Source: an uncultured Varibaculum sp.
GTDB lineage: Bacteria; Actinomycetota; Actinomycetes; Actinomycetales; Actinomycetaceae
Direction: 5' to 3'
DNA length: 15,417 bases
NCBI RefSeq assembly: GCF_902489465.1
Contig: NZ_CABTZZ010000042.1
Coordinates: forward strand, 1-15,417
Part shown: positions 5,940 to 13,693 of the stretch, in pieces
Numbering within the stretch: position 1 is the first letter of the stretch
How the letters are laid out: each line of letters opens with the position of its first letter
Position numbers and translations under genes: made by a program
Notes under the pieces: generated by a model
What the model was told of the DNA's origin: nothing
The model's input: only the letters and a program-made list of their open reading frames with translations
Databases searched by the model: none

Positions 5940-7553
5940 ATGCCTGATTCTCCCCGCCTACTAGCAGTTTCCGAAGTGGCTCATGCCGCTAACTGCCAGT
6001 GGCGGCTCTGGTGCTACCTCACCGGCAATACTGAGCTGAAATCTGCCGATGTTTTCCACCGTTATATCGGGGATTTGACTGGCGCCGAGGAAGAAAAGCT
6101 GGCTGCCCGCTACCGTGCTGCGGGTAAGATTTTTCAAAGAAATCTTGCAGTTACCAGCGCAGACCTTACGGGAATGCTTCCTTTTCTCCTTTACGAGGAC
6201 GAATCCTGGGTGTTGCAGTTACCGCGATTTTCTGCCCATGCCCGCCTAGATTCAGTACATCTTCTGGCGGGTTTCGCCCATTTAGCTGGCGCAAATCAGC
6301 AGTTGTTAAACGCTGCTTTTCCCACTTTAGAGGACGAGCTCGCGCCCTTCGCCCAAATCTTGCTAGCAGACAGTAAAACCGTAGATTTTCCGCTACTAGA
6401 ACTAGAGGAACTGTGGGAACCTATTGCGGAGCAGGCGCGCACTTTAAGGAGCGACCAGGATTTACTGTCTGCTACCCCTAAGGACGCGTGGCGCGCCCTC
6501 GATACCGTGTGCGGAAGCTGTTCGCACTGTGCCTGGGCGCTAGCGCGTTTCGATGACCCCCTGTTGATCAGCGGGGTGGGCCCGGGACTGCGCCGGGAGC
6601 TGCGATCCGAGAGTATTTTTACTGCCAGCGAGTTTGCTACAAATCCTCCAGATGGTTACAGCCCAGAGCTAATCCGACAAGCCCGCTTACAGGTCAGTCA
6701 AAACCCCGCAGAACTGTTGCTTGAAACTAATCCCCTGGCTCCGGCGCTTATGGATCTTTCCGCGCCCCAGGCGGGGGATGTGTATTTAGATTTCGAGAAT
6801 GACTCCCTTTGGGGATGGACACTCAAAGACCATACCGGGCTGATTTACCTGGGTGGTTTGGTTTGTTTTGACGAAGACTCTTGGGGGGAGCAAAAATCTT
6901 TAACCCCGGCACTGCCGATTCGCGGCCAAGATGCCCTACCGGCAGCAGGCAGCACAAACGTAGCGGAGGAAGTAGGGGAACTATCGAAGCGCATCGGGGG
7001 AAAATATCAGAGTTTTTGGGCGCATAACCGCGCCCAGGAACGCCAGCTACTAATCGCTTTACTGGATTTTTTGCGACAGCGTTTCCGGCGGTTTCCTGGG
7101 ATGCGTATTTATCATTATTCCCCACAAGAACGCCTCTACCTGCAACGTTTATCGTCTCGCCACGACCTCTTAGCGAGTGAAGTGCGCGATTTACTGGCAG
7201 CTAACGGCCCGATGCGCGACCTGCAGCAAGTGGTGCAATCAGCTATTCGCACCGGTCAAGGCGGATATTCCCTTAAAGAGATGGAACCGTTCTATATGGG
7301 GTCTTGGATGCGTTCAGAGGACTTGGACAATGGCGCGGATTCGGTGATTGTGTACGATACGCTGGCGCGAAAAGGCGTCCTCGAACCTGGAGCTAAGCTA
7401 GCGGCTGAGGACGCAGAGCAGCTCCGCCTTCTCGCCCTCTATAACGAATATGACTGCTGCTCAACCGCACTTTTGCATCACTGGTTAATCGCTCAGCGTC
7501 ACCGCCTACGCCCTAGAGCCGTAAATGGTAGCGCTCACCCTGACACCAAGTAA
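5940..7553 (+). CDS. TM0106-family RecB-like/RNase H-like putative nuclease, helicase-less
   Basis: A 537-aa protein. The N-terminal half corresponds to the RecB-like part of TM0106-family proteins. Cys19 together with CGSCSHC (Cys191, 194, 197) looks like a 4Fe-4S site of the kind found in Cas4/AddB-type nucleases. The C-terminal half (about 278-520) matches RNase_H_2: YLDFEND (Asp284, Glu286), FWAHNR, YHYSPQE (391-397), GGYSLKEMEP, NGADSVIVY and LYNEYDCCST (Asp505). Where family members usually have an Asp...(D)TKLARHAK-type PD-(D/E)xK core, this protein reads LPRFSAHAR at about 94-102, so the catalytic Asp and Lys appear lost and the region is short. The superfamily-1 helicase fused in many homologues is absent: the next gene is unrelated. 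The family's role is thought to be in DNA or RNA processing; its substrate is unknown. Confidence 0.8.
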   Translation: MPDSPRLLAVSEVAHAANCQWRLWCYLTGNTELKSADVFHRYIGDLTGAEEEKLAARYRAAGKIFQRNLAVTSADLTGMLPFLLYEDESWVLQLPRFSAHARLDSVHLLAGFAHLAGANQQLLNAAFPTLEDELAPFAQILLADSKTVDFPLLELEELWEPIAEQARTLRSDQDLLSATPKDAWRALDTVCGSCSHCAWALARFDDPLLISGVGPGLRRELRSESIFTASEFATNPPDGYSPELIRQARLQVSQNPAELLLETNPLAPALMDLSAPQAGDVYLDFENDSLWGWTLKDHTGLIYLGGLVCFDEDSWGEQKSLTPALPIRGQDALPAAGSTNVAEEVGELSKRIGGKYQSFWAHNRAQERQLLIALLDFLRQRFRRFPGMRIYHYSPQERLYLQRLSSRHDLLASEVRDLLAANGPMRDLQQVVQSAIRTGQGGYSLKEMEPFYMGSWMRSEDLDNGADSVIVYDTLARKGVLEPGAKLAAEDAEQLRLLALYNEYDCCSTALLHHWLIAQRHRLRPRAVNGSAHPDTK

Positions 7554-7585
7554 ACTTCCGTAGCAGCTCTACCTACCGCGCTTTA

Positions 7586-7618
7586 AGCTGCATTTTTCGC
7601 TGAAGAAAAATTACAGCT
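7586..7618. terminator. Hairpin after the TM0106-family gene, possible weak terminator
   Basis: AGCTG and ATTTTTC on the left pair with GAAAAAT and CAGCT on the right, around GCTGAA, with a small bulge. It lies 33 nt past the stop. The stem is AT-rich and no T-run follows, so transcription may read through into the DUF4870 gene. Confidence 0.3.
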
Positions 7619-7661
7619 AGCTCTACTGTTGCGGTCTCTATCCTCATGGGAAAATGGGGGT

Positions 7662-8183
7662 ATGAGTGATAATCAACCCCAAGCAGACAATTTCAGCGGC
7701 CAACAGCCTCTCGGACAACCCGAAACCTCCAACCCCTCTTTCCCCCAATATGCTTCCGGGGACGAATACCGGTCTTATCCCCCCACGATGCCCACCGCTC
7801 CCAGCGCTAATTCTGATAGCGGTCAAGTTAGCTCCGATGAGCGTACTATGGCGATTCTGGCGCACTTAGCAGCCGTGATTGCAATGGTAGTTTCTGCTGG
7901 TTGGCTGACTTTTGTGGGACCGCTGATTGTCTGGTTTATCTACAAAGACAAAAGTGCCTTCGTGCGTAACGCTGCCGCCGGTGCTTTTAACTTTAACTTG
8001 GCGATGACCATTACTTCCGTGGTGGCTTGGATACTTTGCTTCACCGTAATCTTGATACCTTTATCCATCATCGCATTTGTAGTGGTTTTCATAATGACCC
8101 TAGTGTGCTCGATTAAAGGCGCGGTCAAAGCCTCCAATAGGGAGTTTTATCACTACCCGTTTGGGATTAATCTTCTTGACTAA
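7662..8183 (+). CDS. DUF4870 / Tic20-like membrane protein
   Basis: A 173-aa protein. Residues 1-57 are a Pro/Gln/Ser/Asn-rich, probably disordered cytoplasmic tail. Then comes the DUF4870 signature: SSDERTMAILAHLAAVI, GPLIVWFIYKDKSAFVRNAA, FNFNLAMTI, and the C-terminal KGAVKASNREFYHYPFGIN. Hydrophobic segments lie at about 66-93, 110-128 and 130-152. The family has no established function; it resembles Tic20-fold small membrane proteins. ATG at 7662 is chosen because it follows AATGGGGGT and starts the low-complexity tail. A TTG 11 codons upstream is in frame but has no better signal. The gene stands 108 nt after its upstream neighbour and 207 nt before the ABC operon. Confidence 0.88.
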   Translation: MSDNQPQADNFSGQQPLGQPETSNPSFPQYASGDEYRSYPPTMPTAPSANSDSGQVSSDERTMAILAHLAAVIAMVVSAGWLTFVGPLIVWFIYKDKSAFVRNAAAGAFNFNLAMTITSVVAWILCFTVILIPLSIIAFVVVFIMTLVCSIKGAVKASNREFYHYPFGINLLD

Positions 8184-8390
8184 CTCTTTGAGAAACCCTA
8201 GAAACTATTTGTGACCTAGGATACGTAACGGACAATCTTCCTGGTAAGCGGATTCTCGCTGCCCAATTATTCTCATTTTCAGATTCTTCCTGTCCCTGTT
8301 CCAGGTTTCTTCCAGCCCGGGTAGCAAAGCTAGCTCATGTTTATTCGGGTTACCTAAGTTGCTCTTGGGTTGTTTTGAAAGGATCTGGAC
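8184..8390. other. Intergenic region before the ABC operon
   Basis: This 207-nt gap must hold the end of the DUF4870 message and probably the ABC operon promoter. It contains two copies of TCTTCCTG (8236-8243, 8285-8292), a weak CCTAG/CTAGG pair near its left end, and CCCGGGTAGC...CGGGTTACC on the right. I find no convincing -35/-10 pair and no tRNA. Confidence 0.3.
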
Positions 8391-9758
8391 TTGTCCTTCG
8401 CGGGAAGAGCCTGGCGCTACGTTGTCAGAAAACCAGTTAGAACTATTGTTATATTCGCGGTGCTCACTTTGGTGGCCACTGTATTAATGTCGGCAGATGC
8501 TATCGAGAGGGCGAGCGCGCGTGAGGGCGCGAAAGTAGAAGCCAAAGCGGGTGCCGGTTTCGTCCTCGGAAATAATCCCCAATTCAATCAGGGCACCCCG
8601 CGGGGAGCCGGAACTGTTCAGCCTGCAGATATTGCCCAGATCGCGCGACTGCCTGAGGTTAAAAATTATGTGGCTCGGCAAAACGTCACTGCTGATTTAG
8701 TGGGAGCTCAGACCCAGAAACTGGGAACCAATGATTACGACGCAAAAAAGGAAGCCCAGTTCGGAAACGCAGTGAACGTGTGGGGAGTCAACCGCACCGA
8801 TATCGACAACAACTTTCGTTCCGGGGCATTAACCCTGGTGAAAGGGCGGCATTTGCAGCCTGGTGATCACCATAAAGCGATTATTCATGAAGATTTGGCG
8901 AAAGCTAATGGCCTGAAAATCGGGGGCAAACTGAAACTTAAAGGCAACCCCTATGACGTGGACAATTTGCGGAAATCAACCACGGAAACCGAAATGGAAA
9001 TAGTGGGGCTGGTGCGCGGCTCCAATAATCGACAGGCGGCTCAACGCAGTGAGCTTTTTGCCAATACTGTTTACACGGATTTGGATACCACCCGCGCGCT
9101 TTACCAGATGAGCGCAGATAATGAGATTTACCAGGATGCTAACTTTTTCGTTGCTTCCGAGAGTGATTTAGAGGAGGCAGAAAAGAAAGCTGGCTCCCTG
9201 AAGATTGATTGGCGCAACTACCAACTATCGCCCGCCACCCAGTATTTAGCGGGGATTACCGGAGCACTTAGTGGAATAAATTCCCTGATGAGCACCACTA
9301 AAATGGTCGCTTTTGGGTTTGCGCTGTTAATTTTAACGCTAGTACTTTTCTTGTGGATGAATGAACGTAAGAAAGAAACCGGGGTGCTACTGTCGGTAGG
9401 CACTTCAAAAGGAAGTATTTTTGCCCAGTACCTGTGCGAACTGGTGATCACCGCAATCCCGGCTTTCGTTTTGGCGTTCTTTATTTCTGGGTCAATCTCG
9501 CAATGGCTAGGTGATTCCGCATTAGCCTCGGTGAATGATTCGCTAATGCAAGAACTGGCACAAGCCGGACAGGCAGGCGCCGATATGGAATCTTCAGCAG
9601 CCACTAAGACTCTGGATGCTCTAGCGGTATCCCTGTCTACCCCCTCGGTAATAACTGCCGTTTTGCTAACTTTACTGGTAGCAGTGCTTTGTGTACTGGC
9701 AGCATCGTTCCCGATGCTGCGCCGCCCCCCGCGCGCCCTCTTGGTGGATATCAAATGA
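8391..9758 (+). CDS. ABC transporter permease, FtsX/MacB-like (first of pair)
   Basis: A 455-aa permease with MacB topology. It has one membrane segment at about 17-35, a large extracytoplasmic MacB_PCD-type domain (about 36-300), and an FtsX domain with three segments (about 304-324, 350-372, 422-446). WMNERKKETGVLLSVGTSKGSI (starting at about 322) is the typical FtsX coupling region after the second segment. The start is TTG at 8391, preceded by GAAAGGA with 8-nt spacing; the first residues SFAGRAWRYVVRKPVRT fit the family start. The stop overlaps the next gene as ATGA, so the two permeases are translationally coupled and probably form a heterodimer. Transport of peptides, lipids or drugs outward is typical of such systems; the substrate is not shown. 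Confidence 0.93.
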   Translation: MSFAGRAWRYVVRKPVRTIVIFAVLTLVATVLMSADAIERASAREGAKVEAKAGAGFVLGNNPQFNQGTPRGAGTVQPADIAQIARLPEVKNYVARQNVTADLVGAQTQKLGTNDYDAKKEAQFGNAVNVWGVNRTDIDNNFRSGALTLVKGRHLQPGDHHKAIIHEDLAKANGLKIGGKLKLKGNPYDVDNLRKSTTETEMEIVGLVRGSNNRQAAQRSELFANTVYTDLDTTRALYQMSADNEIYQDANFFVASESDLEEAEKKAGSLKIDWRNYQLSPATQYLAGITGALSGINSLMSTTKMVAFGFALLILTLVLFLWMNERKKETGVLLSVGTSKGSIFAQYLCELVITAIPAFVLAFFISGSISQWLGDSALASVNDSLMQELAQAGQAGADMESSAATKTLDALAVSLSTPSVITAVLLTLLVAVLCVLAASFPMLRRPPRALLVDIK

Positions 9759-10969
9759 GGGAGCTTAGTATTTGGCGGCGCGCCTGGTGTTCGCTTAGTC
9801 GCCGCCCACGCCGCGCCCTGCTGCTCACGCTGATTATGGCGGTAGTATTTACCGCCCTGATTTCGCAGTCAGGGGTGCGCGCGCAGGTGGCCAGGATATC
9901 TGGAGCGATTAATTCCGGAGTAAACGCGGGATTTGTTGCCAGCAGCGAAAGTGGGACTATCTCTTTAGCGCGAGCAGAAAAGCTGAGCCACTTGCCACAG
10001 GTGAAACGCTCGGCTTTCGAAAAAGAAAGTTTGGCTAAGCCTGAGGGCGCGCAACTGGTGTCCACTGCTTCCGGGGTGCAACTTGACGGCGAATTTGCGG
10101 GTGACGCCGGGATTATCGGGACTACTAATAGCCAGTTGCATCCGTCTTTCATGGGGAGGTTGTATCGGCTAGAGGACGGCAAGCATCTGGCTGCAAGCGG
10201 GAGCGGCGCGCTGATTCACCGTGAGTTTGCTCAGCGCAATGGTTTGCATATTGGCAGTCAGCTACGCCTTCGCACCCATGGAACTATCGTAAATATGCCG
10301 GTAGTGGGGATTTTCAGCGGAAAAACTGAGAACCCCGGGGGACTTCCTGCCGGGGCTTCTGAGAACCAGATTTTTACTGATCTGGCTAACAGTCAGCGCC
10401 TGTCCGGGGAAGAACTGACCACCGCAAGGTATTTTACCGAGGATGCAGGCGCGCTACCTGCCGCGTTGCGTGCGGCTAAGCAGGTGGATTCGCAGCTGAG
10501 TTTCGAATCTAATGCCGCCCAGTTCGCGGGGGTACTCGCTACCCTGTCTGGGGTAAATAAGCTGCTCACCGCACTGGCAGTGGGGGTAGGAGGAGCCGGT
10601 CTAGCCGCGCTCGCCCTGATTATGGTCTTTTGGATCCGAGGACGCACCCGCGAGATCGGGGTGCTCTTAGCAGTAGGTAAAACCAAGGCTAATATCTTGG
10701 GGCAACTTGCCTTGGAGACTGCTTTCTTGGCGCTGGTGGGTAGCGCTATCGGGACCACCTTGGGATTCTTGCTGTCGGATGAGGTGTCTTCCCTGGTATT
10801 TGCCAAATCTGCTAGCCCCTCCCTATCCTCCCTGTCTGCGAGTGGGAGCGCCGGGAGCATCCTGGCCGCCCTCGCCCTCGGATATGTGATTACTATCGCG
10901 GCGCTACTATTAGCGACCGTTCCCCTGCTTCGTCAAACCCCGCGAGCTATTCTCGCAAAAACAAGTTAG
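9755..10969 (+). CDS. ABC transporter permease, FtsX/MacB-like (second of pair)
   Basis: A 404-aa permease homologous to its upstream neighbour. It starts WRRAWCSLSRRPRRALLLT, with a first membrane segment at about 20-38, an extracytoplasmic domain to about 280, and three C-terminal segments. It carries the same coupling motif (RTREIGVLLAVGKTKANILG) and the same end (LLRQTPRAIL, against MLRRPPRALL in the partner). ATG at 9755 overlaps the preceding TGA. An in-frame extension upstream to 9689 is possible but lies wholly inside the first permease gene, so the ATGA start is preferred. The extracytoplasmic domain is about 50 aa shorter than in the partner, so the two halves of the exporter are asymmetric. 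Confidence 0.93.
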   Translation: MRELSIWRRAWCSLSRRPRRALLLTLIMAVVFTALISQSGVRAQVARISGAINSGVNAGFVASSESGTISLARAEKLSHLPQVKRSAFEKESLAKPEGAQLVSTASGVQLDGEFAGDAGIIGTTNSQLHPSFMGRLYRLEDGKHLAASGSGALIHREFAQRNGLHIGSQLRLRTHGTIVNMPVVGIFSGKTENPGGLPAGASENQIFTDLANSQRLSGEELTTARYFTEDAGALPAALRAAKQVDSQLSFESNAAQFAGVLATLSGVNKLLTALAVGVGGAGLAALALIMVFWIRGRTREIGVLLAVGKTKANILGQLALETAFLALVGSAIGTTLGFLLSDEVSSLVFAKSASPSLSSLSASGSAGSILAALALGYVITIAALLLATVPLLRQTPRAILAKTS

Positions 10970-10977
10970 GAAACAAT

Positions 10978-11610
10978 ATGAGCATTTTGCAGTTAGATCA
11001 CCTTGATTATGTTTATCCGGGCACCAGTACCCAGATCCTGGCTGATGTGTGCACCGACTTTCAGATCGGGAAGTTTTATGCGATTGTCGGCGCCTCAGGT
11101 GCCGGAAAATCCACCCTGTTGAACCTGCTGGCAGGCTTAGATAAGCCCACTTCCGGGGCGGTGCGCTTTGATGGCACCGATATTGCGGAAACTGGCTATC
11201 CCCAGCATCGGAAGAAACAGATTTCTCTGGTTTTCCAAAACTATAACCTGATTGATTATTTGACTCCGTTAGAAAACCTGCGGTTGGTGAATGGGAAAGC
11301 CGGGATTGAGACTTTGACCCAGCTGGGGCTGTCTGAAAAGGAGGCGCGGCGCAGCGTAATGGCGCTTTCGGGGGGTCAGCAGCAGCGAGTGGCTATCGGG
11401 AGAGCGCTAGTGTCAGGGGCTCCGATTATTTTGGCGGATGAACCTACTGGGAATTTGGATGAGGATACCGCCCGCGAAGTAATCGATATTTTGCAGCGGG
11501 CAGCTCATGAACAGGAAAAATGCGTGATTGTGGTGACCCATTCGCGCCAACTAGCCCGCAGCGCCGACGTTACTTTACGTCTAAATCGCCGCAAGCTAGT
11601 GGAAGCGTAA
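10978..11610 (+). CDS. ABC transporter ATP-binding protein (MacB/LolD type)
   Basis: A 210-aa cytoplasmic ATPase that powers the two permeases upstream. It has Walker A GASGAGKST (38-46), Q-loop Gln87, signature LSGGQQQR (130-137), Walker B IILADEPTG (150-158) and switch His188 in VTHS. Length and the DEPTGNLDE sequence fit the LolD/MacB/Vex2 class. ATG at 10978 is 8 nt after the second permease stop and follows TTAGGAAACAAT. The order permease-permease-ATPase and the tight spacing make one operon. No exported small peptide gene is seen next to it. No convincing terminator follows within the 155-nt gap. Confidence 0.96.
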   Translation: MSILQLDHLDYVYPGTSTQILADVCTDFQIGKFYAIVGASGAGKSTLLNLLAGLDKPTSGAVRFDGTDIAETGYPQHRKKQISLVFQNYNLIDYLTPLENLRLVNGKAGIETLTQLGLSEKEARRSVMALSGGQQQRVAIGRALVSGAPIILADEPTGNLDEDTAREVIDILQRAAHEQEKCVIVVTHSRQLARSADVTLRLNRRKLVEA

Positions 11611-11678
11611 TCTCCCAAAGCCGGGAATTATCTGCCAAAGGTTCGCTGGACGTAGATAACTGAGAGAGCGTTGCTGTT

Positions 11679-11725
11679 AAGGTTACAAAAGGGCAAAACC
11701 TTATTGTTGGATTAAGGACGATAAT
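11679..11725 (+). promoter_or_regulatory. Upstream region of sugar kinase: inverted repeat and possible -10
   Basis: AAGGTT (11679-11684) and AACCTT (11697-11702) form an inverted repeat with a 12-nt spacer. GATAAT (11720-11725) could be a -10 element, but no good -35 lies 16-18 bp upstream. An operator overlapping an activator-dependent promoter is possible. Confidence 0.25.
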
Positions 11726-11765
11726 CTGCGGTAAGGCGTACTGCAGGCGAGGAGGTGGCGACAAG

Positions 11766-12662
11766 GTGACGAAGGGATTATTTGTAGGTCTCGCAACCTT
11801 AGATGTTATCCAGTTGGTGGAAAAGCTCCCCGCAGAAAATGAGAAAACCCGAGCTCTTGATTTCACATTCGCCGCGGGGGGACCTGCCGCCAACGCTGCG
11901 ATCGCCTTTGCACGCGGATACTCCAAGTTAGGCACTGGCATAGAAGATAGCGACGATGCGGTTCTGGTAACCCGGATATCAAGTGACAGAATCGGCGAAC
12001 TGATTCGCGAAGACCTCGAAAAAAACCAGGTTCGCCTGGAGGCATCCTTACTACCTGAAAACACCCCTTCGACCGTGGCCACAGTTTTAGTAACTAAATC
12101 AACCGGAGATAGGGCAGTAGTTTCTGCTACTGACCAGCGAATGATAGTGTCTGCTTCTAGCGCGCTAAATATTGAGGTCGAGGATTTCGATATTGTGGAA
12201 ACCGATGGTTACGAAACCGATCTCACCCTAGAGGTGCTCAAGCGGGCTCGAAGTGCGGGAATAACTACGGTTTTAGATGGAGGGAGCGTAAAAAGCTACA
12301 CCGAGGAACTGTTACCGTTTGTCGATATTGCCATTGTTTCAGAACCATTTGCAGCAGGTCGCAGCTCCACAGACCTCTTCAACTATCTAGCAGAATTCGG
12401 GATCACATATTCAGCGATTACCAGAGGCAGCAGACCAATCATTTATTCGGCGGATGGAGTTAGGGGAACTGTTAAAACCTGCCAGACTCCGGTCGTAGAT
12501 ACTCTCGGTGCCGGGGACTTCTTTCATGGAGGTTTCGTGAAGGCACTGGGCAAGCAAGAGCTTTCGCCAGATTCTTTCTCAAAAGCGCTAGCCAAAGCTA
12601 CCAAGATCGCAGCGTTATCGATCCAATCTTTCGGTACTCGTAAGTGGTTGGAAGATAATTAG
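11766..12662 (+). CDS. PfkB/ribokinase-family carbohydrate kinase
   Basis: A 298-aa cytoplasmic kinase that transfers the ATP gamma-phosphate to a sugar or related hydroxyl. The N-terminal substrate region has GLATLDVIQLVEKLP and AAGGPAANAA (about 36-45). The C-terminal signature is DTLGAGDFFHGGF (245-257) with the catalytic base Asp251. The GGPAA variant, TVLDGG near 168-173 and VSEP near 191-194 resemble the YihV/ketohexokinase-like branch more than ribokinase or 1-phosphofructokinase; the substrate is inference. The start is GTG at 11766 after GAGGAGG. It converges on the P-loop kinase at 12659-13324 and overlaps it by 4 nt. The upstream ABC genes are an exporter, so they are not an obvious sugar importer for it. 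Confidence 0.88.
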   Translation: MTKGLFVGLATLDVIQLVEKLPAENEKTRALDFTFAAGGPAANAAIAFARGYSKLGTGIEDSDDAVLVTRISSDRIGELIREDLEKNQVRLEASLLPENTPSTVATVLVTKSTGDRAVVSATDQRMIVSASSALNIEVEDFDIVETDGYETDLTLEVLKRARSAGITTVLDGGSVKSYTEELLPFVDIAIVSEPFAAGRSSTDLFNYLAEFGITYSAITRGSRPIIYSADGVRGTVKTCQTPVVDTLGAGDFFHGGFVKALGKQELSPDSFSKALAKATKIAALSIQSFGTRKWLEDN

Positions 12663-13324
12663 TTGTCTTCTACCGGGATTTCAAAAAGTATTCTGATTAG
12701 GGCATCGACTTCGGGCTTGGTGCTTTCAACGATATCTATATTGGGTGAATCAACTCCGTTGAACCATTTGACCGCGCGCTTTCGGGAGTATCCCGCAGCC
12801 ATTTGCCTTTCAATGAGCCTATCTTTAAGTAATGAAACATCAGTATCCAAATACCACAGGATATCTAGCATTTGCTTGACACTTGCCCAATCGCCATTTT
12901 GGAAGGCCAAATAGTTCCCTTCAGTAACAACAACCTGAGTGTCTGGTTTTATCTCAATGGCAGCAGCAATCGGCTCGTGTAGCCTGCGTGAATAGGTAGG
13001 GACGAAAAGAGGGTAGTCTACTATCTCCCGCAACCGTTGCAGTGCATTAAGGTACCCATTTACATCAAAAGTGTCCGGAGCGCCTTTACGGTCTAGGAGC
13101 TGCTTTTGTCGCAAAACCGCATTCGAAAAATGAAAACCATCCATAGGCAGGTACGCACTATGAATGTCTAGAACATCCGTTAAATAATCGGCAAGTTTCT
13201 GCGCTAACGTGGATTTTCCAGCACCAGGAGCGCCAACGATACCGACAATACTGCGACCGGGACGCAACTGGTGGCATAAATCTCGCGCAAGATATTCCAG
13301 GCATCCAAATTCATAAATCCTCAC
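12659..13324 (-). CDS. P-loop kinase of the uridine/pantothenate kinase-like superfamily
   Basis: A 221-aa protein. Walker A is GAPGAGKST (31-39). MDGFHFSN (61-68) has Asp62 in the substrate-binding position used by pantothenate and uridine kinases. VVVTEGNYLAF (131-141) has Glu135 as Walker B. A lid-like KDRLIERQ and Arg/Lys-rich stretch lies at about 167-187. Family members are annotated as nucleoside/nucleotide kinase family proteins and often sit beside sugar-uptake genes, where a sugar is suspected as substrate. The start is GTG at 13324, preceded by TAGGAGGG with 6-nt spacing. Its stop overlaps the PfkB kinase stop by 4 nt. The pairing of two small-molecule kinases suggests a shared sugar pathway, but they are convergent and not an operon. 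Confidence 0.85.
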   Translation of the reverse strand: MRIYEFGCLEYLARDLCHQLRPGRSIVGIVGAPGAGKSTLAQKLADYLTDVLDIHSAYLPMDGFHFSNAVLRQKQLLDRKGAPDTFDVNGYLNALQRLREIVDYPLFVPTYSRRLHEPIAAAIEIKPDTQVVVTEGNYLAFQNGDWASVKQMLDILWYLDTDVSLLKDRLIERQMAAGYSRKRAVKWFNGVDSPNIDIVESTKPEVDALIRILFEIPVEDN

Positions 13325-13339
13325 TCGAAACCCTCCTAA

Positions 13340-13627
13340 CAGGAATTTTACTCCTTTGATTTTACTGATATAGAAAGAGTTACGACAGGTAATGCCATTG
13401 GTAACTTGATGCGAAAACGCAACACGGATGAGCTCCTGGGAATTTGGGAGATTTCAAACAACCCTGACTTAAATGTCATCGAATTCGATGACTTTAGAAA
13501 GAATGCTGGTCTAAATAGTTTTACTTTGACTCCATCGAAATGGATTGAGGCAACCGGCGCTATAGGAATCAGAGTGAAGCGTGGCAGACATGGTGTACTT
13601 TTGGGTATTAACCCCCTAATAACCTAG
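13340..13627 (+). pseudogene. KilA-N domain gene fragment, truncated at both ends
   Basis: The frame resembles phage and mobile-element KilA-N proteins from its first codon after a stop (TAA 13337-13339): FTDIERVTTGNAIGNLMRKR, then ELLGIWEISNNPDLNVIEFD, and SFTLTPSKWIEATGAIG. Similarity begins before any usable start; the first TTG/ATG is at 13406/13409 with no good ribosome-binding site. It stops at GRHG (13594), where full-length relatives continue with YGGTYAHKD and a further helical part. The remaining 10 codons to TAG are unrelated. The left edge abuts the ribosome-binding site of the minus-strand kinase. A 13-bp repeat begins at 13599. This is a remnant of a phage or mobile-element gene and unlikely to be functional. 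If translated from 13409 it would give 72 aa. Confidence 0.75.
13599..13611. repeat. 13-bp direct repeat, left copy
   Basis: TTTTGGGTATTAA, identical to 15106-15118. It begins 4 nt after KilA-N homology ends and lies beyond the 3' end of the AlbA_2 gene. Possible recombination or insertion footprint. Confidence 0.5.
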
Positions 13628-13693
13628 GACACTCCTGTTTCTCTCCTTGTTTTTATTCCAAGGTTTTCTTAATGAGCCATTCGTTGCAAACGG

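Noticed and set aside
9689..9754. Upstream extension of the second permease
   Set aside because: It lies entirely inside the first permease gene; the ATGA overlap start fits the family N-terminus better.
9218..10860. Long antisense open frames over the permease genes
   Set aside because: Shadows of the coding strand: no ribosome-binding sites, no recognised motifs, Ser/Ala/Pro-biased composition.
11627..11657. ATTATCT...AGATAAC pair after the ABC ATPase gene as a terminator
   Set aside because: AT-rich, only six or seven pairs, a loop of about 20 nt, and no T-run.
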